Of a DNA stretch of 64,000 nt, positions 34,120 through 46,139 are shown piece after piece. The translations under genes and the position numbers were made by a program. The notes under the pieces were generated by a model. The model searched no databases, had not been told where the DNA came from, and saw only the letters and a program-made list of their open reading frames with translations. This stretch comes from Cynocephalus volans (taxonomy: Eukaryota; Chordata; Mammalia; Dermoptera; Cynocephalidae): assembly GCF_027409185.1 (NCBI RefSeq), contig NC_084472.1, forward strand, positions 88,490,427 to 88,554,426, written 5' to 3'. Within the stretch, counting starts at the first letter, position 1. Each line of letters starts with the position of its first letter.

Positions 34120-35084
34120 TTTGTGGATAGAAAATAGTATATGTAAAGGATCAAGTTTAAAATACTTAAGTGGACTAAATACTAAGTATCTATTGGGGAG
34201 GGTAGGCAACCCGCTTTGCACATCACCAAACCTTGCTTTCTAATGGGAAGGGGACAATGAATGTGTAAAGTCTCCACGGGGACAGAGGAGCACAAGAATG
34301 CACGTGCCAGGAAGGGCCCTGCTCAAAAGAAAATAAATTTATTAAACCTTGCCTGGTGACCTACTCCCAAAATGAAAGTCAGGAAAATGTATAAAATAGG
34401 AGTCAAGACAGAAATTCAGGTAAATATATATTAATCCAACTTGGAATGGTGTTGATTATTTTTGCCTTGAATATAAACATCTTGATTAATATCTCCCATC
34501 AACATATCCATGCATTTGTACTAACTACACTGGTATACAGCTACAGGCATAGCTATGTTTACGATTTTGGTTTTTTATCCTAAAAATGACTGTTTTGTCA
34601 GTAAACTCTTTGCTGGTTCTTATCAGGGACAACAAAATATGAACCTTGCCCACCTTTTTTTCTCTCATACTGCAGACAGAGTTTCTGGTCGATGAGCAAT
34701 CCTAGAGCACTCCCATGTGCATACCCAGGCTGATCATAGCCTCTGGCTTCACTACTACAAGGCAATTATGTGATGCTGCACCACCACGCATGCACATAAA
34801 ATAAGCACCTGAAAAAAACAAGTACAGTAACTGTTTGAGTCCTTCCTTAAATACTGGAGCCTTCCTAGTTTTAGATAAAAAGCCAATAACACCCAAAGAG
34901 TAACGCAGTTTTCTATGTATCCAAAACAGTTTTGAATTCAAGTCCACACTGAAATATTTTCTGTTACCACGGAACAATGCGGGAGCGGGGGGCGGGGATG
35001 AATAAAAACTGAAAGAAACTGGAGAGTCCAAGATTGATATTGGGATATTCCAATTGATCAAAGACCTGATGGCTCATATCATTC
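34120..35084. other. Intergenic, nothing recognised
   Basis: No gene or repeat family identified downstream of the old L1M. Confidence 0.35.
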
Positions 35085-35150
35085 AGGTTTCAATTCAGAA
35101 GGCAACTCCCTAGAGAAGCCTTCCTTGAACACATCAATAAAGTAGTTCCT
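35085..35150 (+). mobile_element. Possible L2 fragment
   Basis: The phrase ctccctagagaagccttcct is typical of L2 3' regions. Too short for a firm call. Confidence 0.35.
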
Positions 35151-35903
35151 ACCCGACCACACTATCTGGGAATGGTTTCTCAGGTGGGGTTCCTGGGAAC
35201 CATGGGGTTCTGCAAGATGTCACTAGGGGTTTCACAAGGTCCTGTGTTTAAAAACAATGACAACAACAACATATTTATAACAGTACGCCATACAATGCTA
35301 GCACTCATGATGATCAAACTGCCTACTAGCAATTTCGTTAGAGGTCTTTCAGCCCTTTATGGCAGGGTGCAATAAGACAGTGTTCATTTAGTTGTGTCCA
35401 TTCTAGTTTTTGAGACTATACATGGGAATCAATTGATAATTTGATAATTGACAAATACTATTGCAGAAGAGTGGTGAGGAGAAGGGAAGGTGGTAGACTG
35501 GTGACATCACCCTCTCCACCCTCAACTCTGCCAAACTCCTCTTACATGCCACTGACAGCAGCAAATAATTTCCACCAGTTAAAAAACTGGAGTAAACCTT
35601 TCATTCTAAAGAAGGAATTTTAAGGCACTGTGACTCAGCTGCCCATCTCTGCTGCTTTACTGCTATAAACACTGCAAAATGTGAATCGTGCAGAGTAGAA
35701 GTGAATTGTATTATTACTTTTTTTTTCTTCCCTGCAATTCTCTTGTCCAGTATTTACTATATCCTTTGTTTTATACTTATTAGTGTTTTGTTTTTAAAAA
35801 AAAAAAAAAAAGTCTGGTGGTACAATGTAGCAATTTTTAAGGAAAAGATATGAAATAGAAGAGCAACCCTCTGGGCCTACACCTATGCACAATTCTAATT
35901 AAC
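35151..35903. other. Intergenic, nothing recognised
   Basis: Contains a T-rich stretch near 35,720 and an A-run near 35,795. No feature recognised. Confidence 0.35.
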
Positions 35904-35912
35904 ACTGCTTAC

Positions 35913-36038
35913 GGCCAAGCCGTGGCGCACTCGGGAGGGTGCGGCGCTGGGAGCGCAGCGACGCTCCCACCGCGGGTTCGGATCCTATATAGGTATGGCC
36001 CGTGCACTCACTGGCTGAGTGCCGGTCACGAAAAAGAC

Positions 36039-36065
<27 letters not shown>
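35913..36065 (+). mobile_element. CYN SINE, subfamily with GGGAGCGCAG insert
   Basis: It starts ggccaagccgtggcgcactc. Between box A and box B it has gctgggagcgcagcgacgct where the common form has gctgataacaccaagg. The second unit is shortened, and a (A)n tail of about 25 follows. It shares the left target copy ACTGCTTAC (35904-35912) with the next SINE. Confidence 0.88.
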
Positions 36066-36069
<4 letters not shown>

Positions 36070-36237
36070 CGGCCCGTGGCTCATTCGGGAGAGTGCGGTG
36101 CTGATAACACCAAGGCCCCGGGTTCGGATCCCATATACGGATGGCCGGTTCGCTCACTGGCTGAGCGTGGTGCTGACAACACCAAGTCAAGGGTTAAGAT
36201 CCCCTTACCAGTCATCTTTAAAAAAAAAAAAAAAAAG
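36066..36237 (+). mobile_element. CYN SINE, common dimer form
   Basis: A complete dimer (gggccggcccgtggctcatt...cttaccagtcatc) with an A-tail. It starts at the last A of the preceding SINE's tail. The duplication ACTGCTTAC at 36238-36246 matches the copy to the left of the first SINE, so the pair has one outer duplication. Confidence 0.92.
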
Positions 36238-36744
36238 ACTGCTTACAACCTTCTGAGTCATTTCAGTGCATGAGTACAAAAAAGGATACACAAAAAAGTA
36301 ACAATGAAAGTTACTTGTCTGTGTACTTTAGGTGGACTGGTAATACAAATTGGCCTATGCCGGAATGTGTTGTGCGTCAAACAACTTAAAAACATAGCAG
36401 TGGCTCCAAAAAATTTGAAAAAACTTAACTAAGAATCACAGCCATTTGATAGTAAAGGTGTTGATTCTTTTAAATAGCTATTGGAAACTCAAAACAAAGG
36501 GAAGAAAACTCTTGTTTTAAAAAAATTATATTCAGTGGAAAGGCTCATAGCAATTTACTAGCTGAACTAATCATTCAGAAAAGGAAAAGTCACACAGTTG
36601 GTGAGAATCTCATAAGGCCAGCATGTAAAATTTTAATGAGTAAAATGCCAGGATAAAATGCAGTATGAGAAAAGTTCTGCTTTCAACAGTATAAGTCAAC
36701 ATAGTGACGACATTTCACATGATGTTCAAGAGAATCAGAATACG

Positions 36745-37288
36745 CCCCCCCCCCCCAAATACAGGACTTTGGCATGTACATTATTTTGAGCTGAAGGCAT
36801 TTAAGTTTCAATAGATGCAAAGAGAAGCCTTCCTAGAATTTTTCTTATTTGACTAAAAGCAGAAACTCCTGAGAAATGAGGACTGCCATAAATCCCCTCT
36901 CCTCCAAAAGTCTTATGGCCATGAAGAAGACAGAAAGTTGGTGCCAAGGTGGACCTGCACAAACAAACTGTAATAAATTAACCCTTACCTTCCATTAGTT
37001 TCCACCATATATTTACCTTCCCACAGGTTGCAGCCCCTAGAAGCTTAAAACCTTTCCCTTTGCCTTGTCACACTTCCAAAATCTATTGTTCTTTGTTAAA
37101 GATGGTATATAAGCTCTCAGGTCTATCTGCTTCTTTGGCTCTTCTTTTCTAGGAAGGCCCTCATGTCATGTAAAAATTAAGATCAAATAAAATTTGTATG
37201 CCTTTTCTCCTGCTAATCTGTCTTTTGTCTAATTTGCAGGGCCCCAGTTAATGAAGCTAAGCGGGGTAGAGGAAAAAGTTTGTATTCC
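36745..37288 (+). mobile_element. ERV class I-like LTR
   Basis: The gamma-type LTR phrases are in order: catgtacattattttgagct, aagcagaaactcctgagaaa, tggccatgaagaagacag, the TATA-like gatggtatataagctc, AATAAA in gatcaaataaaatttg, and tcttttgtctaatttgcagg...ggggtagagg. It splits the hAT pseudogene. A C-run sits near its left edge. Ends and duplication are not clear. Confidence 0.65.
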
Positions 37289-37673
37289 TCCATACAATGC
37301 TGAAGAGCTTTGTGTAATGAACTGAAAAACAACAGCTTCTCTATTCAGATTGATGAGTCAACAGATTTCACCAATAAATATCATTGGTAAGATTTGTAAA
37401 TAATGGTGAATCTCAAGAAAACTTATTCCTACTGTACAGAACCACCTCGAATAAGCAAAGGGAGGGCCCATATACATTTAATATTTTGTCTCTCTGTCTG
37501 GAAACAAAAGTTTCTGTCTTGGAGGAACTGTGTTCACAGTCTGTGTCGATGGTGTCCCATGAATGAACAGCTCCATAAGAATTTTCACCTCTTGTAAAAA
37601 AAAAAAAACCCTGACAATATCACAACATACTGCTTTCTTCACAGAGAGATGTTGAGTTAAAAAACACTTGGAG

Positions 37674-37864
37674 GGCCGGCCCCGTGGTGCACTCGGGAGA
37701 GTGCGGTGCTTGGGAGCGCAGTGGCACTCCTGCCGCAGGTTTGGATCCTATATAGGAATGGCCGTTGCGCTCACTGGCTGAGCGCGGTGCAGATGACACC
37801 AAGCCAAGGGTTGCGATCCCCTTACCGGTCGCAAAAAGACAAAAAAAAAAAAAAAAAAAAAAAG
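37674..37864 (+). mobile_element. CYN SINE, hybrid dimer
   Basis: The first unit has the GGGAGCGCAG insert form and the second unit the common form (gctgagcgcggtgcagatgacaccaag). An A-tail of about 23 follows. The 9 bp duplication CACTTGGAG lies at 37665-37673 and 37865-37873. Inserted into the hAT pseudogene. Confidence 0.92.
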
Positions 37865-39005
37865 CACTTGGAGATGAAATGACAAAAGTTCTGAGTGATT
37901 TTACAAAAATGATAAACTGCATTAAACAAAGCCCAGTTCACTTGACTATGTTTTAAAAACTGTGAAAACCTGGACAAAGGTACATAAATCTCCTGGTACG
38001 TAGAGAAATCAGTTGGCTTAGCAGAAGAAGAGTACTCAACTGTGATGTTTGAGCTGAAAGGTGACTTGTAGGAATACTTTCAAGAATAAAGAAAGCCAGA
38101 TTTTTCTTAGTGCTCAGCAGAAACTAGTCTATTTAGCAAACACTTCATCACATAAACTAGTTGAACAAGTGTCTATGAGGCCTGGAGAAAATGTTTTGAC
38201 TTCAAGTAACAAGATTCTTGAATTTAAAAGGAAACAAAATTTTGGAAAAGTCATGTTGAAAAAGAAAATCTTGAAATGTTGTCAGTGCTGTTTGGCCCTA
38301 AAAGTAAGGAAAGATATCAGTTAAGTCTTAAGTTTTACTGGAAACCACTTGGAAGAACTGCATACAAAATAAAACAGTGCCTTCCGTCCTTTTCAACACC
38401 ACTGAATGACTGAGTGAAGGATCCTTTCTCTGAATCTTCTGCTTAGCTTGAGAATTTGACTTTGAGAGGAGAAAGAACTTTGTAAACCGCAGTCTGATAG
38501 TACATTCAGGATGACATTTACTGACCCCTCCCTAGACAAGTTCTGGATTCCTTTGAAAGAAGAGTATCCTGCTGTTCATATGCAAGGAATGTAAATTTTG
38601 CTGCAATATTCAACTTCTTACATATATAAGCAAGCTTTTTCTAGTTTAACAAACATCAAGAACAAGGACAGAAATTCTTGTTTTAATTGAAAATGAAAAA
38701 CAGGTATCCTCTTAAAGAGGCAAATTTTATTCTTTATTTTTAGTTTCAAAAATAACATTTTTATGCATAAAAAAGCCTATAAAACAGATCAAGAAACAAC
38801 AATACTTTTGTAACTGCTGGGCTTATATGTGAGTCTGAGTATGTCACTCAATAAGAAAATGTTTTTCAGAGTCAAAATTGTTTTAGAATTGATTTTTATT
38901 AATATTGCTTTGACTTATGGTTTAATAGCCTTACTATTCAACATTGTCAATTACAGTAATTAAAGTTAATTTTGAAAGGAATAAAATTCAGCACCAGTTA
39001 AAAGA

Positions 39006-39295
39006 TGAGACACAAATGCAAGGCAGCTTGCTGGACAAGGTTTTTTATTCAGTGGGCACATCTGCTTTTATAGGGTTAGAAGAGAGCTGATAGGTTTGCT
39101 GAGGACAGGGGGCGTTCGGGGATTGGATGGATTGCGTTGCTAAGGGGCCAGGAGCAGGTAGCCTGTGATGATTGGCCTGCGATTCACGCTGGCGGGAAGG
39201 TATTGTGGCACTGTAGGGAAGGAGAAGGCGAAAGAGAAGGGTAGCCAGCGCTATGATGGGGCGCAGCCGAAAAAGGGTTCTCATACGACCTAATA
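39006..39295 (-). mobile_element. Retroviral LTR, reverse orientation
   Basis: Read on the minus strand it has CCAAT-like boxes (ggccaatcatcaca), a TATA box (ccctataaaagcag), AATAAA (cactgaataaaaaacc) about 60 bp downstream, and the end ...tttgtgtctca. This is the promoter-to-poly(A) layout of an LTR. The GC-rich upstream half resembles class II LTRs, but the family is not determined. The outer boundary near 39,295 is uncertain. Confidence 0.65.
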
Positions 39296-39406
39296 AATTT
39301 ACAATCTTAATTTAAATTCAATCTGCTGAGACTACCTTTAAAAAATTAAATCCCAATTTTGGTTTAAGCCAGTTATTTATTTTATTGTGTTTGCCTTATG
39401 AGTTTT

Positions 39407-39815
39407 TGTTAAGGGACGCCCCAACCCCTACTGACCTTAACATATGCATTCTGCTTCTGTACAAGACGCTTGCTAAAATAAATGGGGGAATAAACAGCTT
39501 GGCCAATGCCATTTTAGGCGGCTCTGCCATTTTAGCCTGAAAAGTCCCTGTGGGGAATCCAGGGTGGGGAGGGGCTACAGGGCTACCCACAAAATTAGCT
39601 TATGTATCGCTGGCTTGCTTGCATTGGCTAGATTGTGTCAGGTGCGAAAAATTCCCGCCTAGCTAAAAATAAAAGCTGCGAGAGGTTTCAACTTGGGGCT
39701 GCGCACTTCGATTGGCCTGCGTAGCCCTGGCTGCCAGAAATAAACTCTTTTCCTTTTCCTATCACCCGGTTCTCGTGGGCAAATTTCTTTTACCCGTCGG
39801 ACGCTGGCCTTAACA
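39407..39815 (+). mobile_element. Solo LTR with matched termini
   Basis: 409 bp beginning TGTTAAGG and ending CCTTAACA (perfect terminal inverted repeat), with TTTT at both sides (39403-39406 and 39816-39819) as a 4 bp duplication. Internal signals are a TATA-like aaaataaaag near 39,665 and AATAAA at 39739-39744. No gag/pol/env sequence follows, so this is a solo LTR left by recombination. Family not identified; a 4 bp duplication is compatible with class I. Confidence 0.8.
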
Positions 39816-39819
39816 TTTT

Positions 39820-40744
39820 AAAAATTTATTAAAAGGAAAGAATGATTAATCTCAAAAAAGGAAAGCTAAATTTAACTACTTTTTAAAAAGGAAGTTTGGC
39901 TAAAAAGTCATTTTTAGCTTTAAATTGGGGGGAAAACTACTCTTGCATATACCATATACTATACTTTGTTACCCTCTTACATAGTAGCAGTTTGTAATAA
40001 GAATTTTAGGACTACTTGGATAAGGTTAAAAAAATTAAATGTGAAATTTAAAAGAAGGAAAACTTATTTCTTCTACCTATACTACTAACATGCTTTAACA
40101 CCCTTAATATCCTTTGTGGGGAAGGGGAACTACACAGTTAAACAAGTAAAAACTTGGTTTCCAGATCACAGCACTGCGGGGAAGGTTCAGGCTTAGGTGC
40201 AGTGTCCAGTGAAGAAATCCTTTAGCCACCAGGGGGCAGCATTAGGGCATTGATTTCACAGGGTATAAACTTCAAAAAGAACAAAAAAGAAGGTAACATC
40301 TTGTTCAACAAATACATATTGGGCATCATATGTGCCAAATGCTTAAGGAGTTTACATTTTCTGGAGGATGGAATGGTGATAACTTACATTAAAAGCAAAT
40401 TGTGTACTTCCAATTTTGCCAATAGTTTAAGCTCAATAACATTATCTCTTCCAAATACCCACATCAGTCTTTTAACAAACATTGTACTTTTCTCTTCTTT
40501 TTCACTTCTAGCCCTTCTTCCTATTATTGTCCAACTTTGGATGGACGATAGTTCAGGGGAGGCTCTGATCATTTCCTAAGTGGAACAAAAAAAATTGTCA
40601 CTATTGACCACTCCTTTCTCAAAATTATAGATATTATGTCAGACTTTTTTCCTACCAATGTCATTGTAGGAATTTACTTTTTCCTTTATTGACCTGCAAA
40701 ACCTAAATTATTTATTACCTGGTCTTCTACTGAAAAAGTTGGTT
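39820..40744. other. Intergenic, nothing recognised
   Basis: No coding or repeat feature recognised. A 109-codon frame at 40,250-40,579 shows no domain. Confidence 0.35.
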
Positions 40745-41335
40745 GACCCTCATCTTAACCCATCATCATCTCTTGTACAACTCAAAAGATTCTGGGCCAT
40801 GCACAACACTGGCTTCTGTCTACTTCTTGGCCTCTTTCCTTCCTCAAACACATAAAATCCTTCCCTTCCTCCAGACTTTTATACTTGCTGCATCCTTTAT
40901 CTGGAATGCCTTTATTTTTTTTTTTTTCAAAAGATGACCGGTAAGGGGATCTTAACCCTTGACTTGGTGTTGTCAGCACCATGCTCAGCCAGTGAGCGAA
41001 CCGGCCATCCCTATACAGGGATCCGAACCCAGGGCCTTGGTGTTATCAGCACCACACTCTCCCGAGTGAGCCACGGGCCGGCCCTTATCTGGAATGCCTT
41101 TAAAGGTTCATTCTCAGCCTTTAGATCTCATCTCAAATACCACTGTCTACAGTAAATACCACCCACCCCTCATTATTCTGTCACAAAATCACCCTCTTTA
41201 TTTCCTTTAGAATTATCTCACTTATTTATCTTCTAGTTAGTCTGTTTCCTCCACTAGAATGGAAGCTCCATGAGGCCAGGCACTTTGCTGTCTTTTTCAA
41301 CAATGACTGGTTCCTAATAGGTGCACAATAATTTT
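40745..41335 (+). mobile_element. L2 element, interrupted by a CYN SINE
   Basis: L2 3' landmarks are present in order: ctggaatgcctttaaagg, ctcatctcaaataccact, actagaatggaagctccatgaggccagg, and ttcctaataggtgcacaataa. The SINE at 40,915-41,084 splits it. Confidence 0.75.
40915..41084 (-). mobile_element. CYN SINE, reverse orientation
   Basis: A full common-form dimer read on the minus strand, T-run (tail) on the left. It is flanked by an 18 bp perfect duplication, TTATCTGGAATGCCTTTA, at 40897-40914 and 41085-41102. Confidence 0.95.
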
Positions 41336-42170
41336 ATTTTTTATTGTGGTAAAATATACATAACAAAATTCGCCATTTTAAGTGTACAGTTCAGTGGTGT
41401 TAAGCACATTCACACTGACCATCACAATCATCCATATCGAGAACTTTTTCATCTTCCCAAACTGAAACTCTGTACCCATTAAACAATAATTCTCCATTCT
41501 CTTCTCCCCTGAACCCCTGGTAACCACCATTCTATACTCTGTCTCTATGAATTTGACTGCTCTAGGTCCCTCAAATAAGTGGAATCATACAATATGTGCC
41601 CTTTTGTGACTGGCTTATTTCACTTAGCATAATATCTTAAATGTTTACCCATGTTACAGCATGTGTCAGACTTTCCTTCCTTTTTAAGACTGAAAAATAT
41701 TTCTTTGTACATATATACCACATTTTGTTTATCCATTCATCTGCTGATGGACACTGTAGGAATTTCTTAGTATTAAAAAAAAATCTTATCCATACTAAAC
41801 ATTCTCTGGGTCTCTTAAATGCCAGTCAGCTTAACTGAACTTTACAATTACAATCAATGTCCAGTTAGTATATGCTTAATTTTATATCCGAAATTTCCAC
41901 TAGCAAAAAAACCAGAGACAGTAATAACAAACACCAGGTATTTTATAATAAGAGAGCCATTACAAAGCATTTGGGTGGGCAGTTTTTTTTTTTTTTTCTC
42001 ACTTTTTTATTATGGAGAGTATCATACATATATAAAAGTAGACAAAAAAAATACATTAAACCCCACCTAATCATCACCCAGCTTAACAAATACCAGCTCA
42101 TTGTGAAGCAAATCACATCATGTTGTCCATAAGTATTTCAAATGTCTTCTTAAAAGATAAGTAAATGGCT
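41336..42170 (-). mobile_element. Old L1 (L1M) 3' region, reverse orientation
   Basis: 41,336-41,760 is the well-known reversed L1M 3' segment (attgtggtaaaatatacataac, gaactttttcatcttccca, ggcttatttcacttagcata, catttatccattcatctgc). 41,990-42,125 is another reversed old-repeat segment (catatataaaagtagac, catcacccagcttaacaa) that may belong to the same or another family. Confidence 0.65.
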
Positions 42171-42462
42171 TGAATTTCTTGACATTTTATTAGGAAGATA
42201 CATTTTAGCTGAAATTTTTTATGATGGTATCAGTTACATATCTGCAACTTTGTCATATTATGGTGGAAAGCATGTCGTTAATAAAACAAATTTTAAATTT
42301 AATATTTTAAAAGGATTTTCTAAAGGCTTGATTATTTCAAGAATGCAAACTATGCAGGAAAATATTTGCCAACAATTAGCCACAAACAAAAATAAAAAAC
42401 TACAAGGTGACTATATTTCTTTAAGTAACTGGCGCCCAGGCAGGGAATTAAGAGATTAGGGT

Positions 42463-42655
42463 CACAGTTCTCCACTTCAGTGAGTGAAAGAATCACAAGG
42501 AACTTGTTTAAAAAGCAGATTGCAGGGCCCTGTTTCTGTAGACTTATGATTTATTAGGTCTGGGTTGGGGCCTAGAAATATGCATTTCTAACACGTGTTA
42601 ATTGTTTTTCTGATGGAGGGGGTCCAAGACCCCGTTATAGCGAACTGGCTAAAAA
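42463..42655 (+). mobile_element. MER5A (hAT-Charlie) element
   Basis: Typical MER5A phrases are in order: cacagttctccacttcagtg, agaatcacaaggaacttgtt, agcagattgcagggccc, ttattaggtctgggttgggg, and aatatgcatttctaac. About 190 bp, non-autonomous. Confidence 0.8.
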
Positions 42656-42699
42656 CCCTGCTTCTAACTTTGGCACTGATATGCTCCATGGCTTTGGCC

Positions 42700-44819
42700 A
42701 TTTAACATTTGACCTATCAGCATTTTCTTCAGTGGAATTTTTCATGTATTGACCAAATGAATATGCCATAATCCAGCACTGCCCTCCTTTTATTTCTCTA
42801 CTTTGAATGATCTACACTTTTCCCATAAGTTTACATGATCATATATTCATATTGTTCTATTTTCTCATTTATGAGTATGATTGGTTTTTATGGTCTTTGT
42901 GAATTTCCATTATTTTGTTGGTTTCTAGGAACAACAACCTCAGTAAATCATGATGACATTGGCCCGAGCAGTTTATAATATAGTGTGTATTCAATACACT
43001 AAGGATGAGAAAAATGGTAAGAAAATATTATCTGTTTTGGTAATAGGCATAAGATCTTTTGCATCAGATTATGTTTATTGTTCATTGTCATAGCAGAACA
43101 CAATGTAATTTGCCTGTATCTTCTTAATTTAAAAACAGCACCTAAATCAGCAATGTGTTTTATTAATTAACATCAATATTCTTAGAAAATGACTAATTAT
43201 AGTTTCAATTTCACAGTGATGGAGCCAAAGCTAAAGGAAAAACTGCAAGAATAAGTAGACTGAACATGAGGAAAATCTAATAGAGGAAGGCAAAGAATAA
43301 GAGAAAGCAGAATTTTAGTTATTTATCTCATCACATTAAATAACAGTGGTAAATTGAAGGGGATCAGAATATGCCTCCCTGAGAAGAAAAAACACAAATT
43401 GAACATTTTTCTCATACTCTTACTCAGCAACAATCAACACCCCCCTCAAAAAACCCCAAAAACCAAAAAACCACCTCCACAACAAAAAAAATTTAAAAAA
43501 TAAATGCATGGAAAATATGTGTAGTACAGGCATTCTTTGTTATTGTTTAAAAGGAAATCAAATCACTTCAGGTTTCAGATTTGTAGATGACAACAGGGTA
43601 ATTCCTTTATATAAATTAAAGAGCCTGAGATTTGTGTTTCCTGCAGTGTGAGAGGGTCACCCCTGGCTCCACATGGAGATATACTGCAGAGGGCTTGCAA
43701 AAGAGTCAACATTTCTTCAATAACAGATTTAGATCCACTGAAATGAGCAAAAAAAGTCCTCAACTGGAGCTTCCGAATTCTATTCCTTACAGCATGGAAG
43801 AGAGAACCCTGGCTTGGACTTTGAGGTCTATCATTACCAATACTCCACATTACCATAAAAAGACCTTGATAGGGCTATTAGAGAATGTTTGATTTTTAAA
43901 CAGGACTATGTTCATATGGTTGATCATTAGAGATTTAAATCTGATAACTAAATCAGATGACTTCTCATTCCTTGGGGCTGGCAAGAGTTTAAAAGCATTT
44001 CTATTGTAAGTGCTTTTGTCCTTTCAAGGCCTCCTCTAGGAATATATAACTGTTTCCCATGACCAGGACAATGTATTTTCCTCTTATTGACATTTCCACT
44101 GCTAATAGGATTTTCCATGGTCCACTCCATAGGGACATTTTCTTCTTGAGTCCTGTTGCTCATCTTGGTCAGGACTCAAAACAGCCCCAGACTCTGTGGT
44201 CCTCATCTGATCTGCAGGAAATACTCAAGCAATATTAGGCCAAACAAACTCAAGAATGGCAGGCTGGTCCCAAAGTGTGAACAACCTCTTCTTAATGTAC
44301 TGTGCCTCTCTCATTACAGGTGAACGTATTAGACCTTCTGAGAGGTCCTGCCAAAATCCCTCCCTCTGACCTGAAGTATTCCCCACCCTCTCTCTGAAAT
44401 ACTCCACAGCACAGCCATCTCTAAGGTAATCCTTTTCACATATCTTCCCTCTTAAACTTTTCATATACTTAATGTGGACGAGGGGCTCAAGAGTCATGTA
44501 TCTATGCTGAAATTCTTGTATGGTGTTTTATTTGGAATATAACATATATAGACTTCTCGCCTCTGTTCAAATTTTGACAGGAAGAGTCCCAATTAAATGC
44601 TCTATTACATATATGCCTATATATGCTTAGAAAATCTCTGAAAAGAAACTGGTTTCCTCTGGGAAGAAGAGCTGGGAAGAAGAAGAGGGGTAAGGAGTGG
44701 AACTATACTTATTTTCACTGGATATCTCTTTTTACTGCTGGAATTTACTATACTCATATACTAATCTTTAAAAATATTCAAACAAATTAAAGAGAAAAAA
44801 ATATAGAAATAAACAGAAG
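42700..44819. other. Intergenic, mostly unrecognised
   Basis: A MIR-like scrap near 42,650-42,720 and an A/C-rich low-complexity run near 43,430-43,500. The stretch 43,600-44,500 has moderate GC content and small frames on both strands without a recognisable domain. Confidence 0.35.
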
Positions 44820-45980
44820 ATAAGAAATCCTGCATAAATGGATATTAATATTATGTTCTTGGTTGCGACAACTTATCATTGTAGAATTGTTCAGTCCCAC
44901 AAAATTAATCTATAAATTTAATGCAATTCCAATGAAAATCCTAGCAAGATTTTTTTTGCAGGAATTTGACAAAATGATAAACTAAATCTTCACAAACTAA
45001 AATAATTTGAAAAAGAAGAGAAAAGAGGAAAGATTCACCTACCAAATATTAAAAAACAGTATATTTTGGGTAGTGGGCATACAAAAAGACCAAAGAAACA
45101 GAAGAGAGTCAAGACACAGAGTCAGGAATGGTACATGATGGAATATATGTGATGGTTGAGTTATGCAGAGAGGCCACAACAAATCATTGAGGGAATGAAG
45201 GATTATTTAGTGAATAATGGAAAAATGGTTTGCTTCATAAAAGAAAAAATAAAATTGTGTCTCTACCATATGCCATATAAAAAAAAAACCCCAGTTAGAT
45301 TAAAGGTGTAAAAGACAAAGACAATTTTAAAAAGAGAAAAATGTCTTCAGGGTGGAAAAGATTTCTTAGACAAGACTCCTGATTCACAAAGGGATGAGTA
45401 CACCAAAATTAGTTTTGTTCAAAGAAAGCTATGATAGGCAATGTTAACACAAAGGAGACTGACTAGGACAAGTTACTTATAATATATAAAACCAATAAAG
45501 GGATAAATAGCTACAAAGAACTTCTGAAGATCAGCGAGAAAAACTGAAAATTCTAAAGGAAAATGTCAAAGTCCTTTTTTAAAAGGAAATTTTTATAAAG
45601 AGATTCTCAATCTCACTAGCAATTGAATCCAAATCGAAATAACAATGAGATTTTTATAAATCTAGCAAATTGGCCAAGATTAGGAAATTGGATAGTATCA
45701 AGTGATTGTGAGGATGTAGGGGAGCAAGAACCCCAAAGCATAGCTCACGGTTAGTTGATGTGGCCATGCTGGAAATAAATTTGGCAGTATTTAATAAGGG
45801 TGATAAAGCCCACGTGCTATTACCTAGCAATTACATTCCTAGATATACTCCAGAGGAAATTTTACACAGGTTCACAAGGAGATGAATGTGTAAAGTGTTC
45901 AATGTAATGACGTTTTTAGTGGCAAAGTGAAAGCAACTGCTACTACCCAATAATGGGGAATACTAGACATTTCTCACCAG
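44820..45980 (+). mobile_element. Old L1M, ORF2 3' half
   Basis: L1 ORF2 landmarks are in order on the plus strand: aatctataaatttaatgcaattccaatg (shortened here), ggatatgtgatgg-like sequence, taaaaggaaatttttat, aattgaatccaaatcg-like segments, gctagtatgg-like sequence, and acccaataatggggaata. Strongly decayed. Confidence 0.65.
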
Positions 45981-46139
45981 TATGAAAATTCTAATTAGAT
46001 TATAATAGTTAGTTACATAAAACCAAATAGATGTCACATTAAGAAAATATTTTTATAAAAATCTAAACTTATACAACAAAATAAATTATTTGTATTATTA
46101 AAAGATTCTTTTAATTTTTATCAGAATAATGGAAAGAAT

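Larger units (their letters stand above)
36350..38700 (+). pseudogene. hAT-type transposase-derived coding sequence, ZBED5/FAM200-like
   Basis: Broken frames follow the family order. A zinc-finger-side region near 36,370-36,740 carries AELIIQKRKSHTVGENLIRPA. Next come SFSIQIDESTDFTNKYH near 37,335-37,385 and MVRFVNNGESQENLF. The end region near 38,440-38,680 reads like ...LREEKEL...SDSTFRMTFTDPSLDKFWI.... In the functional relatives this is a domesticated hAT transposase with an RNase H-like core and a dimerisation domain. Stops and frameshifts are frequent. An LTR (36,745-37,288) and a CYN SINE (37,674-37,864) interrupt it. It could be an old transposon copy or a retrocopy of a host gene; no introns are visible, and I cannot tell which. 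Confidence 0.75.

Noticed and set aside
7346-41084. Functional tRNA-Ile genes
   Set aside because: The tRNA-like units are dimers with A-tails, target duplications and disrupted cloverleaf pairs, so they are SINEs.
43575-44497. Cluster of short frames on both strands
   Set aside because: No domain, no splice logic and no consistent strand; could be decayed retroviral interior, but I cannot support it.
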